A program made the position numbers and the translations under genes. 64,000 nt of DNA from Exiguobacterium aurantiacum DSM 6208 (GTDB lineage Bacteria > Bacillota > Bacilli > Exiguobacteriales > Exiguobacteriaceae). The DNA lies in NCBI RefSeq assembly GCF_000702585.1, contig NZ_JNIQ01000001.1, positions 1,679,001-1,743,000 of the forward strand, given 5' to 3'. Positions 8,678 through 17,104 of the stretch are shown here, piece after piece (the first letter of the stretch is position 1; each line of letters starts with the position of its first letter). The notes under the pieces were generated by a model, which was not told the origin of the DNA, ran no database searches, and saw only the letters and a list, made by a program, of their open reading frames with translations.

Positions 8678-8712
8678 AAACGGCCGAGGAGATCGATTCC
8701 TCGGCCGTTTTG
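8677..8712. terminator. Bidirectional terminator between HD hydrolase and fadH
   Basis: AAAACGGCCGAGGA / TCCTCGGCCGTTTT with a seven-base loop; A-run on one side and T-run on the other serve both convergent genes. Confidence 0.88.
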
Positions 8713-8714
8713 GG

Positions 8715-9479
8715 TTAAAACGGATGCTTATTGAGCCAATGCCCGCCGTCGAGGGAGATGCATTCCCCGTTTAAATAACGCATCTCATCCGATAGCATCC
8801 AGTACGCCAAGTCGGCGATCTCTTCTGGTGTCCCGAACCGTCCGATCGGCACGTTGCGGCGAATCCGTTCGACTTCTTTCACGTGGACCGCGAGTTTTTC
8901 GGCGCCGCCCGTCCGTTCAATCGGCCCGGGACTGATCGCGTTGACACGTGCTCCGAACTGATAGCCCCATTCGACGGCGAGCGTCCGCGTCAAGTTGAGG
9001 ACGCCCGCTTTCGCCGCCGCGCTAGGGGCGACGCCCGGACCGGCTTGCCAGGCGTACGAAGCGACCATGTTCAAGATCGAACCGCCGCGTACTTGTTCGG
9101 TTTCCCAATGTTTCCCGAGCGCGTGCGTACAGTTGAACGTGCCGTTCAAGACGATATCGATGACACTCGTCCAACCGTTCGGTGTCAAGTCGAGCGTCGG
9201 ACAGACGAAATTACCGGCCGCGTTATTGACGAGCGCATGCACCGGCCCGTAAGCGGACGAGATAGTCTCTAGCGCTTGGGCGCAACCGTCATAGTCACGG
9301 ACGTCATGCTGGACGCTCATCGCGCGTCCGGCTTCGATCGCGTCCAACTCACGCATCGTTTCTTCGAGCCGTTCCGTGTTCCGTCCACTGATGGCGACGT
9401 TCCAGCCTTCTTGTTTAAATTTGAGGGCCATCGCTTTCCCCATCCCGGATGAGCCGCCTGTGATCCAAATCGTCTTCAT
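8715..9479 (-). CDS. fadH: 2,4-dienoyl-CoA reductase, SDR family
   Basis: 254 residues. SDR cofactor motif TGGSSGMG near the N-terminus, NNAAGNF, and the C-terminal SPGPIERTGG and DGGHWLN segments typical of B. subtilis FadH. The canonical SDR YxxxK catalytic pair is replaced (VAPSAAAKAG: the Tyr position is Ser, Lys kept), as in bacterial and peroxisomal dienoyl-CoA reductases. It reduces 2,4-dienoyl-CoA with NADPH during oxidation of polyunsaturated fatty acids. Start ATG has AAGGGGG upstream. Confidence 0.88.
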   Translation of the reverse strand: MKTIWITGGSSGMGKAMALKFKQEGWNVAISGRNTERLEETMRELDAIEAGRAMSVQHDVRDYDGCAQALETISSAYGPVHALVNNAAGNFVCPTLDLTPNGWTSVIDIVLNGTFNCTHALGKHWETEQVRGGSILNMVASYAWQAGPGVAPSAAAKAGVLNLTRTLAVEWGYQFGARVNAISPGPIERTGGAEKLAVHVKEVERIRRNVPIGRFGTPEEIADLAYWMLSDEMRYLNGECISLDGGHWLNKHPF

Positions 9480-9552
9480 GTAAATATCCCCCTTCGAAAA
9501 GTGAATGGTCGTTCATTTATGTATTCGCTTCTCCGTTTCGGGAATCCTGCAT

Positions 9553-9583
9553 AAAAAAGTGATGACCATGACGGCCATCACTT
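9553..9583 (-). terminator. Terminator overlapping the 3' end of the glucosaminidase gene
   Basis: On the minus strand AAGTGATGGCC pairs with GGTCATCACTT followed by TTTTTT; the first arm starts in the last codons of the gene. Confidence 0.8.
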
Positions 9584-10657
9584 GATTTGTTCGTAGTATG
9601 CTGAGCCGAGTGTACGGTCGATGAGATACATCGTCCCGGCAACTTTTTCACCCCAGTACGGGTCCGACGCATAAAAGATGTTGATGCCTTCTTGTTTGTT
9701 GCCTGGAAAAGGACCTCTCGCATAAGAACCGGTCACGTATTTTTCAGCGAACAGTCGGGCCGCTGCGTCAACGCTCGCCTCAAAAGATGCGAACGTCGCG
9801 GCGTTTCCGCTCGGGTCGTCATCGGTCGCTTTGAAGCCGAACAAGTTGAACTTGTCTCTGGCGATGGCAGACGTGCCGTAACTGGATTCATGGCCCGCGA
9901 CGGCGAGGAGGAATAACGCGTTGATCCCGTGCTTCGACTCGGCGTCTTTAAACGCCGCACCTTTTCCTATCAGCGGAGAATCCGACCGTGTCTCGAGGAA
10001 ACGGTCCAACTCCGAGGCCGAGTATGGCGACGTCGAGGCGATGGAGGCGAACTGGTACGGTGAAGCGAACACGTCCCGGACGTTCTCGGTATAGAACCGA
10101 TCGGACCTCTCTTCGTCCGCCGGGCCGACGAGGAACGTGCCGGCGAGGTTGTCATTCGCCTCGACCGTATGGTACACGTCTCCGTCACGCACTTCATAAA
10201 ATCCTCGTTTCTTCACGAGTGCGTCCGGATACAACGTCATGTTCGCGAGCGGCACGAACACGACCGCACCTGAGATGTTGACGCGCAAGTGATCATGCCC
10301 ACGCTCGAGTAGCCTTAGCCGCGTACCGCCGGCGACGTATGACTGACGCTCGGACAAGGCCTCGTCTTTAAACAGATACGTGATACTGTCTGTCGGGGTG
10401 ACGGCGATCCCGGCGCCGGTGAAGTCGATGACCTCGCCGTCCGGTCCGATCAAAGCCCGATGCTCGCCGCGCTCCATGTACGCTCTCGCTTCGGCGAGCG
10501 ACTCGAACTGACGCGTCTCGGTCTGCCCGTCTCGGAACGTCTCGACCGTATATGTGCCGCTCGAGTGCTGCTCGAGCCAGAGGAAGCCGAGGACAGCGAT
10601 CAATACGATGAGGAGTGAGGGGAGGAGGCGTTTATTCTTTTTTGTCGTCACTTTCAA
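9578..10657 (-). CDS. Membrane-anchored N-acetylglucosaminidase (GH73-like)
   Basis: 359 residues. A basic N-terminus followed by one hydrophobic segment (about 11-28) and no obvious cleavage site suggest a membrane anchor with the enzyme outside. The middle contains an SH3-like region (VAGGTRLRLLERGHDHLRV). The C-terminal third is a glucosaminidase domain: AESKHGINALFLLAVAGHESSYGTS with the catalytic glutamate, then FNLFGFKATDDDP. It likely cleaves peptidoglycan glycan strands. Start TTG 10657 follows GGAAGTGA; GTG 10651 is an alternative. Confidence 0.82.
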   Translation of the reverse strand: MKVTTKKNKRLLPSLLIVLIAVLGFLWLEQHSSGTYTVETFRDGQTETRQFESLAEARAYMERGEHRALIGPDGEVIDFTGAGIAVTPTDSITYLFKDEALSERQSYVAGGTRLRLLERGHDHLRVNISGAVVFVPLANMTLYPDALVKKRGFYEVRDGDVYHTVEANDNLAGTFLVGPADEERSDRFYTENVRDVFASPYQFASIASTSPYSASELDRFLETRSDSPLIGKGAAFKDAESKHGINALFLLAVAGHESSYGTSAIARDKFNLFGFKATDDDPSGNAATFASFEASVDAAARLFAEKYVTGSYARGPFPGNKQEGINIFYASDPYWGEKVAGTMYLIDRTLGSAYYEQIK

Positions 10658-10730
10658 TCACTTCCAAACATAAGGATTGCCAAACGGGAAATTCTAGTCA
10701 ACAATTTTGTAAGAGAGAAGGGGGATTGCT

Positions 10731-11729
10731 ATGAAAATCGGGTCACGCACGCTAAAGACGGCGGTCGCCGCCGGCATCGCGATGCTCATCGCCGAGACGA
10801 TTCATCTCGACTACTACGTGTTCGCGGCGATCATCGCCATTCTCAGTATTCAAGAGACGAGGAAGAAGTCCTTCCGTGCGTCTTATGAACGAGTCATGGC
10901 GAGTCTGCTCGCCATCGGGATGGGAGCGCTCATGTTCACACTGCTCGGCTATTCACCAGCCACGCTTACACTTTATTTTGTCATGTTTATCCCGCTCGTA
11001 CAACAGCTCAAACTGCAGGACGGGATGATCACGAGCGTCGTCATCTTGACCCATCTGTACACGGAAGGCCGATTCTCGATTAACTTGTTCATCAACGAAC
11101 TGTTGTTGATCGCGATCGGGGTCGGGGTCGGTCTAGTCGTCAACATGTATATGCCGACGCTCGACAAAGAAATCGAGCGCATCAAAGACAACATCGATCG
11201 GGCGCTCGCCGTTTATTTCTATGACATCGCCGCCTGTGTCGAGACCGGGATCTACAACGACCATGCGATGATGCTATTGAAGACACGCGATTACTTGAAG
11301 CAAGGGAAAGACCTCGCACTTCGGCGGATGGGCAATTCGATCGGCAAACGAAATGAAGATATGGACTACTTATACTTCCGGATGCGCGAACGGCAATACG
11401 ACATTTTGAAACGAATCGTCGACAACGCCCGCGAGATCACGCTCGTCGTCGATGAGGCGAAACCGGTCGCGACGTTCCTTCGGCTCGTCGGAGACAACGT
11501 CAACGAGCGGGCTGACGCTTCTGCGTTCCTGCGGGAGCTAGAAGCGACGATCGAGCACTATCGAAAAAACGTACCTCTCCCCACGTCACGTGAGGAATTT
11601 GAGGTACGTTCGTCGCTGTTGAACATTTTGTCAGACGTAAAAAGCTACTTGATTTTAAAAGAGCGTTACATTCTGCTCTTAAAAGAACATGGCCATGCTC
11701 GACAACACCGTGCTGAGCAAAAAGATTGA
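10731..11729 (+). CDS. Aromatic acid exporter family / UPF0421 membrane protein (YgaE-like)
   Basis: 332 residues. The N-terminal 140 residues form about four to five membrane segments (AAGIAMLIAETI, YYVFAAIIAILSIQ with the QETRKKS turn), followed by a long cytoplasmic helical domain, the FUSC/aromatic-acid-exporter arrangement. Substrate unknown. ATG 10731 follows AGAAGGGGG. Its 3' end overlaps the antisense Prli42-like gene by 51 bases. Confidence 0.82.
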   Translation: MKIGSRTLKTAVAAGIAMLIAETIHLDYYVFAAIIAILSIQETRKKSFRASYERVMASLLAIGMGALMFTLLGYSPATLTLYFVMFIPLVQQLKLQDGMITSVVILTHLYTEGRFSINLFINELLLIAIGVGVGLVVNMYMPTLDKEIERIKDNIDRALAVYFYDIAACVETGIYNDHAMMLLKTRDYLKQGKDLALRRMGNSIGKRNEDMDYLYFRMRERQYDILKRIVDNAREITLVVDEAKPVATFLRLVGDNVNERADASAFLRELEATIEHYRKNVPLPTSREEFEVRSSLLNILSDVKSYLILKERYILLLKEHGHARQHRAEQKD

Positions 11730-11789
11730 TACGATGACGACAACGCCGATCTGAATGATGCGTTGTCGTTTCTTTTGTTTGTTTCTCAT
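11679..11789 (-). CDS. prli42: Prli42-like stressosome-associated small membrane protein
   Basis: 36 residues: a basic N-terminus (MRNKQKKRQR), a single hydrophobic helix about 11-32 and a short MAMFF end. Size, layout and the LLSTVLSSMAMFF end resemble Prli42, the Listeria membrane peptide that tethers the stressosome. The gene is well supported despite its size: GGAGG lies 6 bases before ATG, and a clear sigma-A promoter (TTGCAC-17-TACAAT) is 29 bases upstream of the start codon. It overlaps the end of the opposite-strand UPF0421 gene. The family call is from pattern memory. Confidence 0.75.
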   Translation of the reverse strand: MRNKQKKRQRIIQIGVVVIVSIFLLSTVLSSMAMFF

Positions 11790-11817
11790 GACGATCCTCC
11801 ATAACGTGTTTGTCCCC

Positions 11818-11846
11818 ATTGTACAGAATGGAAAACGTTCGTGCAA
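11818..11846 (-). promoter_or_regulatory. Sigma-A promoter for the Prli42-like gene
   Basis: Minus strand TTGCAC, 17-base spacer, TACAAT. A + strand TATAAT (11862-11867) nearby probably serves the divergent peptidase gene. Confidence 0.7.
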
Positions 11847-11900
11847 ACGTCATGAGTTTGGTATAATGACCAAGAAATGTTTGGATGGAGGGATGTTTGT

Positions 11901-13031
11901 ATGGTAAACGAGACACGGGTGCTCGACACCTTTTTAGGATTGGTCGGCATCGATTCAGAGACGAAAGAAGAAGCGGTCATCTGTGAGCATTTGAAAGCCG
12001 TGTTCACTGACCTCGGTTGTGACGTATATGAAGATGACGCGTCGTCGAAGACGAGTCATGCGGGGAACAACTTGATCGTCACTTTGCCAGCGACGAAAGA
12101 AGGCGTGGACCCGATCTATTTCACGGCCCACATGGACACGGTCACGCCAGGGAAAGGCATCAAAACGAGCATCAAGGACGGCTATGTCGTCACGGACGGG
12201 ACAACGATCCTTGGAGCGGATGACAAGACCGGGCTCACAGCGATGATCGAACTCGTGCGCGTCTTGAAAGAAGAGATGATCCCGCACGGTCAAATCCAAT
12301 TCGTCATCACGGTCGGTGAAGAGTCAGGACTCGTCGGTGCCAAAGTGCTCGACCTCTCAAAAATCGAGGCGAAATTCGGTTTCGCACTCGATTCGGACGG
12401 ACCGGTCGGCGATATTATTGTGGCGGCTCCAACCCAAGCGAAAGTGAACGCAAAAATTTATGGGAAAACAGCCCACGCCGGCGTCGCACCGGAAAAAGGT
12501 GTCTCGGCTATCCAAATCGCAGCGAAAGCGATCGCCAAGATGAAACTCGGGCGCATCGACGACGAGACGACAGCGAACATCGGCCGTTTCGAAGGGGGAC
12601 GCGCGACGAATATCGTCTGTGATTACGTCGAGGTGCTCGCCGAGGCGCGCTCTCTTCTTCACGACAAGATGGAAGCTCAAGCGGAAGCGATGAAACAAGC
12701 GTACGTCGAGACGGCGGCTGCACTAGGGGGACGTGCCGAAGTCGAGATCGACATCATGTACCCAGGTTTCAAGTTCGAAGAAGGCGACGAGGTCGTCGAG
12801 GTCGCAAAAGCGGCTGCCGCTTCGATCGGTCGTCCGACGCGCATCCTTCACTCGGGCGGCGGATCTGACGCGAACGTCATCGCCGGAGGCGGCATTCCGA
12901 CCGTCAACTTGGGCGTCGGCTATGAAGAGATTCATACGACGAACGAACGGATGCCACTCGTTGAACTGTATAAGATCGTGGAGTACGTCGTCGAGATCGT
13001 CAAGCACGTCGCCACACCGAACAAGCCATAA
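11901..13031 (+). CDS. M20/M25/M40 family metallopeptidase (YqjE / peptidase T-like)
   Basis: 376 residues. Two-zinc exopeptidase motifs: FTAHMDTVTPGKG, GADDKTGL, the catalytic glutamate pair in VGEESGL, and the late SGGGSDANV. Closest to B. subtilis YqjE, annotated as tripeptidase T-like; specificity unproven. I chose ATG 11901 because GGAGGG ends 8 bases before it, while the in-frame ATG at 11877 lies ahead of that site. TATAAT at 11862 fits this start. Confidence 0.9.
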   Translation: MVNETRVLDTFLGLVGIDSETKEEAVICEHLKAVFTDLGCDVYEDDASSKTSHAGNNLIVTLPATKEGVDPIYFTAHMDTVTPGKGIKTSIKDGYVVTDGTTILGADDKTGLTAMIELVRVLKEEMIPHGQIQFVITVGEESGLVGAKVLDLSKIEAKFGFALDSDGPVGDIIVAAPTQAKVNAKIYGKTAHAGVAPEKGVSAIQIAAKAIAKMKLGRIDDETTANIGRFEGGRATNIVCDYVEVLAEARSLLHDKMEAQAEAMKQAYVETAAALGGRAEVEIDIMYPGFKFEEGDEVVEVAKAAAASIGRPTRILHSGGGSDANVIAGGGIPTVNLGVGYEEIHTTNERMPLVELYKIVEYVVEIVKHVATPNKP

Positions 13032-13059
13032 AAAAAGAGCCGACGTCACGTCGGCTCTT
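13030..13059 (-). terminator. Terminator for the small minus-strand gene
   Basis: GAGCCGAC / GTCGGCTC stem; the T-run (complement of AAAAAAA) is on the minus side, so it chiefly ends the 57-residue gene at 13077, though the hairpin may also help the + strand peptidase transcript. Confidence 0.7.
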
Positions 13060-13076
13060 CGTATGTGTTCATGCTT

Positions 13077-13250
13077 TCAGGCGGCGAATTCCAATGACTC
13101 GAGAACGAGTTCGTCGGTACAGTGGAGTTCTTGCGCTATGTCGTGAATTCGGATCGAGGTGCCTTCTTCTTGTTGGTGTTTGCGATTTAAGGAAGTCGCT
13201 CGTTCACGGATCACTTTATATAAAGTGTCGGAATGGTCAACTTTGTTCAT
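13077..13250 (-). CDS. Small 57-residue protein with sigma-region-3-like helix-turn-helix
   Basis: Not a named family to me. It begins MNKVDHSDTLYKVIRERATSL; residues about 31-55 (TSIRIHDIAQELHCTDELVL) resemble the DIAxELGVxxxxVLEALE helices found in sigma-70 region 3. No membrane segment or signal peptide. Support for a real gene: AAAGGA upstream (11-base spacing), an extended -10 (TGCTATACT, 13284-13292) and a terminator just downstream. It is divergent from rnz. It could be a small regulator; DNA binding is inference. Confidence 0.6.
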   Translation of the reverse strand: MNKVDHSDTLYKVIRERATSLNRKHQQEEGTSIRIHDIAQELHCTDELVLESLEFAA

Positions 13251-13325
13251 CACGGATCACATCCTTTTTCAACGATTACGTCAAGTATAGCATGGAATGG
13301 TCTACAAGAAAGGACAATATTATTT

Positions 13326-14231
13326 ATGAAGTTACATTTTTTAGGAACTGGCTCTGGTATGCCGTCGAAACAGCGCAACGTTTCCGGCCTTGCGCTGACG
13401 TTGCCGAAACAGACGTGGCTGATCGATTGTGGGGAGGCGACCCAACACCAAATGTTGCATACGTCGCTGAAACCGCGCAAAGTGTCGGCCGTCTGGGTCA
13501 CCCACCTTCACGGCGACCACGTCTTTGGATTGCCGGGATTCTTGTCGACCCGCTCGGCGCTTGCCGGGACGGAACCGCTCACGCTCTATGGTCCGAAAGG
13601 CATCAAGCAATGGCTCGACGTGACGCTCAAGGTGACCGGGTCTTATTTAGGGTATCCATTGACGATCATCGAGTATAAGGACGGAGACGAATTTCTCCAA
13701 GACGGCCATCGCGTCACGGTGAAAAAACTCGAACACCGTTTTCCGTCGTACGGGTTTCGAATCGAGGCACCGATTCGCCCAGGGACGCTCCTCGTCGACA
13801 AAGTGAGGGCGCTCGGTATCCCGAACGGACCGATTTACGGTCAAATCAAACAGGTTGAAACGTTCGAGTTTGAAGGGAAAACGTACAACGCTAAAGAATA
13901 CGTCACAGAACCGGTCCGAGGCGCGGTCGTCGCCGTGCTCGGTGACACGGTGCCATGTGCCAACGCCGAACTGCTCGCGCGTGACGCGGACGTACTCGTC
14001 CATGAGGCGACGTTCATGGGCGCCGAGTCGAAGCTTGCCCGCCAATACGGACATTCGACGACGATCGAGGCTGCCTCGCTCGCGGTGGCGGCTCGCGTCG
14101 GTCAATTGATCGTCACACACATCTCGGCGCGGTATCAAGGCCGGGAATCGGAGTTTGCGGCAGAAGTGGAGGCCGCTTTTCCGAATAGCCAAGTAGCAGT
14201 CGACTTCTATGAATTCACAGTGGGGGATTGA
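13326..14231 (+). CDS. rnz: Ribonuclease Z
   Basis: 301 residues, close to the usual 307. Metallo-beta-lactamase fold with THLHGDH (H60, H62, D64, H65), preceded by FLGTGSGMPSKQRNVS, the hallmark of RNase Z. It removes 3' trailers from tRNA precursors, mainly those without encoded CCA, and acts in the cytosol. ATG 13326 follows GAAAGGA at 11 bases. First gene of a probable operon through 17974. Confidence 0.95.
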   Translation: MKLHFLGTGSGMPSKQRNVSGLALTLPKQTWLIDCGEATQHQMLHTSLKPRKVSAVWVTHLHGDHVFGLPGFLSTRSALAGTEPLTLYGPKGIKQWLDVTLKVTGSYLGYPLTIIEYKDGDEFLQDGHRVTVKKLEHRFPSYGFRIEAPIRPGTLLVDKVRALGIPNGPIYGQIKQVETFEFEGKTYNAKEYVTEPVRGAVVAVLGDTVPCANAELLARDADVLVHEATFMGAESKLARQYGHSTTIEAASLAVAARVGQLIVTHISARYQGRESEFAAEVEAAFPNSQVAVDFYEFTVGD

Positions 14232-14232
14232 T

Positions 14233-15123
14233 GTGACCATACAACTTTACGTCTGGCTCGGTTTTATCGTCATCAGCGTGTTGCTCGGTGTACGATTGAA
14301 CCAGTTAAAAGAACCGGAACCTCGGTTTTTCTTGAAGTTTTTATTTTATTCATTGCTCGGCATCGTCTCGTTCCCCATCGGCGGGTTTCATATCCCGATT
14401 GGTTTTTTACTTTCTTTTTTATTTTTCCCGAAACGGAACAGCCGTTATAAATGGTACGGTGCTCTCGTCGGGTTCTTCTTTTTCATCGTGCTGCTGTTCG
14501 TCCCGCTGTTCGACCAATCGGGGTTCCGGGCCGAGTCTCAACAGATCGGGGCGGTCTCGATCCAAGACGAATCATTCGACCGGATGACGAACCATATTAT
14601 GCGCCGTGTCAACGGTGAGGCGATCAAGCTAGATCGGAGCAAGATGGTGCTCACGCGTGACGGAGAATTGCAATCACTCGAGTATTTGTTGCTCGTCGAG
14701 CGGAGCAGTTCGTTCCAACAAATCCGGATCACGTATGATGAGACCGGCGAACTGTCTTATCAGCAAGTCGATGAGTTGAATAAAGAATCGGGTCGGGCGT
14801 TCTTTGAGAAGCTCGTCGATTTTGAACGTGTGTTGAGCGCTGTTCAGGACACGGCGTGGGAAGACTTCGCCGACCGAGTGAACGCACCGCTCATCCAACT
14901 GTCGTTTGACGGATTGTATGACATGTATACGTATGAGAACGAGGTGATGCTCATGATCAATCGAGAGGGCCGGATCGTCAAGTTCTGGCTCCAGCGTGAC
15001 CCGGTGCTCGCCAACAGCATCCAGCTGTCAGGTCTTACCCGAGAGAATCGGCCGACCGGGGAACGCTACATCATTTTATATAACTATTCCATTCACCAAC
15101 GAGAGGATTTGACAGACCAATGA
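14233..15123 (+). CDS. Unknown membrane protein with extracytoplasmic domain
   Basis: 296 residues, family not recognised. Three to four hydrophobic segments occupy the first 95 residues (about 3-20, 32-45, 48-64, 74-92), with the dibasic PKRNSRYKW between the last two; the remaining 200 residues are soluble, mixed alpha/beta and acidic, presumably outside the cell. GTG 14233 follows GTGGGGG at 7 bases and overlaps the rnz stop region. Its stop overlaps the DUF4430 lipoprotein start (ATGA), tying it to the transporter genes. Confidence 0.7.
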   Translation: MTIQLYVWLGFIVISVLLGVRLNQLKEPEPRFFLKFLFYSLLGIVSFPIGGFHIPIGFLLSFLFFPKRNSRYKWYGALVGFFFFIVLLFVPLFDQSGFRAESQQIGAVSIQDESFDRMTNHIMRRVNGEAIKLDRSKMVLTRDGELQSLEYLLLVERSSSFQQIRITYDETGELSYQQVDELNKESGRAFFEKLVDFERVLSAVQDTAWEDFADRVNAPLIQLSFDGLYDMYTYENEVMLMINREGRIVKFWLQRDPVLANSIQLSGLTRENRPTGERYIILYNYSIHQREDLTDQ

Positions 15124-15530
15124 AGCGATTACTCACGTTCAGTTTACTCATTCCACTTCTGACAGGCTGTGCTGATTCGACATCGACCGGCACGGACGGC
15201 GACTGTGCCGTCGAACCGACCGTCTCCGTCTACAATGCGGCGACAGAAGAGACGCTGTTCCACGAAAAGAGCGTCTGTCTTGAAGCAGGTGCCACGGTCC
15301 TTGACGCCTTGCAAGCGACGGAGTTGGACATCGAGTCGGTGGGCAGCGGGGATATGACGTACGTCACGGCAATCGACGGCGTTGAAGAAAAATCGGCCGG
15401 TCAGTCGTCAGGTTGGGTGTACGCCTTTAACGGCAGCCCAGGGGACGAAGGGGCCGGCGCGAAAGAAGTCGAGTCAGAAGATATCATTCAATGGCGGTTT
15501 GAAGAAGATGCAATTTCTTTCTTCGAATGA
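15120..15530 (+). CDS. DUF4430 lipoprotein (transcobalamin C-terminal-like)
   Basis: 136 residues with a lipoprotein signal peptide, lipobox LTGC (C17). The mature domain has the DUF4430 layout: VSVYNA, ATVLDALQA, YVTAIDGV, then SSGWVYAFNG. DUF4430 is related to the C-terminal domain of transcobalamin and often accompanies ECF-type transporters. C29 and C53 could form a disulfide. Likely an outer-surface ligand-binding partner of the ECF transporter encoded next; the ligand (cobalamin or a related compound) is inference. ATGA overlap with the gene before it. Confidence 0.8.
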   Translation: MKRLLTFSLLIPLLTGCADSTSTGTDGDCAVEPTVSVYNAATEETLFHEKSVCLEAGATVLDALQATELDIESVGSGDMTYVTAIDGVEEKSAGQSSGWVYAFNGSPGDEGAGAKEVESEDIIQWRFEEDAISFFE

Positions 15531-16182
15531 GGCTGATTGGGAGCGCAGACATCCTGTCACGCTCCTTTTCTTTCTCATCGCCCACTTGTATGTCCTCGTG
15601 TATATGAACGGGTCGGTTTGGCTGCTCATCGGGTTGGTCGGCCTCCTCGTTCTCGAGCGCAGATTCCCGCTCGGATTGACCGGTGTACTGTTGGCGTTTT
15701 TGGTCATTTCAATGGCGCCGATGTTAATCGGTTGGGACGTCTCGTTCAATCGGATTATTCGTCAACTCGTCCAATTGGCGACGTTCTTGTTCGGGATGGT
15801 ATGGGTGAGCCGTTTTTTGAAACTGGATCGGTTTTTGCCGCTCCTTGCCGGGTGGCCGCGGTCGACGCAGCTGCTGTTCGGGGCGTGGGCGCTCATCCCG
15901 ACGATGGAACGGGCCATCCGTTTGTCCATGAAGAGCCATGCGCGTAACGATTGGCAAGAGGCGATCGTCGTCGGCATTGACAGTCAGCGTCAAGAACCGG
16001 TCTACCGCGTCCCGCGGTCACGGCGATTCGAACAGCATGACCTCGTCCCGCTCGCCGTCTTGACCGGCTGTTTCGGGGCGACGTACGGAGGTTGGCCGCT
16101 GCTATGGCTCCTCTATCCATATTTGACGAAAGGAGGGATGCGAGATGCACTGGTTATCATCCGAGGATACACGAGACGTTGA
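15508..16182 (+). CDS. ECF transporter transmembrane (T) component
   Basis: 224 residues with about five membrane segments in the first 125 residues and a cytosolic region carrying LSMKSHARNDWQEAI, matching the EcfT/CbiQ coupling helix region whose Ala-Arg-Gly-like motifs contact the ATPases (here SMKSHAR). ATG 15508 lies 23 bases inside the previous gene and has only a weak GAAGAAG signal, so translation is probably coupled. Energises uptake together with the ATPase and S component encoded downstream. Confidence 0.75.
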   Translation: MQFLSSNEADWERRHPVTLLFFLIAHLYVLVYMNGSVWLLIGLVGLLVLERRFPLGLTGVLLAFLVISMAPMLIGWDVSFNRIIRQLVQLATFLFGMVWVSRFLKLDRFLPLLAGWPRSTQLLFGAWALIPTMERAIRLSMKSHARNDWQEAIVVGIDSQRQEPVYRVPRSRRFEQHDLVPLAVLTGCFGATYGGWPLLWLLYPYLTKGGMRDALVIIRGYTRR

Positions 16183-17104
16183 GGAGTGGATGGCATCGGT
16201 CGGAGCGAAAGCCGTGCGACTCGATGAGCCGCTCGCCGGACGGGTCGCCTCGCTCGTCATCGGAGACGATGCACTCCAGGGGTCCGAAGTCGTAGCGCTG
16301 CTCCAAATCGATCACTTGATGAACAAACGTTTTGATGAGTGTTCGAGCGGAGAGCGGCAACTCGTCCGCATTGCCCATGCGTTGACGAATCGACCGCAAG
16401 CGCTTGTGCTGTTCGAACCGTTCCGTCATCTCGATCGCTATCGACGGGAACATTTGACGATGTTGTTAGAGCGGCTTGCAAAGCTCAACGTAAAAATCGC
16501 TTATACCGAGCGGGCCCGGGAGACGGGGACGCCCCCTTCGTTTTCGGTCATCTCGTCGCGGGGGGAAGGTACGATCGACGTTCGCGACGTCTCCTATCGT
16601 CACCCGCTGCAACCGGTCTATGCCGTCGAACACGTCACGTTCGCGTCGGACGGCCCGGGTTTGACAGCGTTCATCGGTTCGAATGGCAGCGGCAAGTCGA
16701 CGCTTCTTGAACTGATGGCGAAAAGCGTAAGACCGCTTCAAGGGAAACTGAAGCTGTCGTCGCGTCCCGTCTATCTTCCGCCCGAAGAAGAATACGGACC
16801 GTTCCCGGAAGCACCGAAGCGACGTGTCGAGCAGTTGAAGGCGGTGCTCGTTTCTGAAGCCCCGCTCTTTCTTCTCGATGAGCCGACCGTCGGCCTGACC
16901 GACCAGGAGCGAGCGGGTTTCCTCAACGCCTTGGTCGAGAAAAGCCGAACAGCGTGTCTCATCTGTGCGACCCACGACGCGGCGATACTCGCTGCCGCTG
17001 ACCGGATCGTCGCCTTGTCGAACGGCAGGGTCGTGTTTGATGGCACGTATGAACTGTTTTTAGAACGGAGTATGGTATGGTCACTTTCATCGTCGCTGTC
17101 TTGA
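16145..17104 (+). CDS. ECF-type ABC ATPase, two degenerate halves with one composite site
   Basis: 319 residues, far shorter than a full two-domain ATPase. The first half has no Walker A but keeps a signature (CSSGERQLVRIAHAL, C66-L80); its Walker B aspartate is Phe (LVLFEPF, 87-93) and the H-loop His is lost. The second half has Walker A (GSNGSGKST, 178-186), Walker B (LFLLDEP, D245 E246) and H-loop (ATHD, H277) but lacks the LSGGQ signature and most of the helical domain. Together the halves would form one complete ATP site. Ribosome binding site AAAGGAGGG; overlaps the T-component gene by 38 bases. See findings. Confidence 0.78.
   Translation: MHWLSSEDTRDVEEWMASVGAKAVRLDEPLAGRVASLVIGDDALQGSEVVALLQIDHLMNKRFDECSSGERQLVRIAHALTNRPQALVLFEPFRHLDRYRREHLTMLLERLAKLNVKIAYTERARETGTPPSFSVISSRGEGTIDVRDVSYRHPLQPVYAVEHVTFASDGPGLTAFIGSNGSGKSTLLELMAKSVRPLQGKLKLSSRPVYLPPEEEYGPFPEAPKRRVEQLKAVLVSEAPLFLLDEPTVGLTDQERAGFLNALVEKSRTACLICATHDAAILAAADRIVALSNGRVVFDGTYELFLERSMVWSLSSSLS

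Noticed and set aside
13251-15119. Cobalamin riboswitch controlling the ECF cluster
   Set aside because: Intergenic space in the operon is too short and no B12-box-like sequence was seen.
16145-17104. ECF ATPase as a frameshifted pseudogene
   Set aside because: The frame is continuous, has a strong binding site and tight overlaps, and the lost motifs are complementary rather than random. No missing Walker A was found in the other frames upstream.
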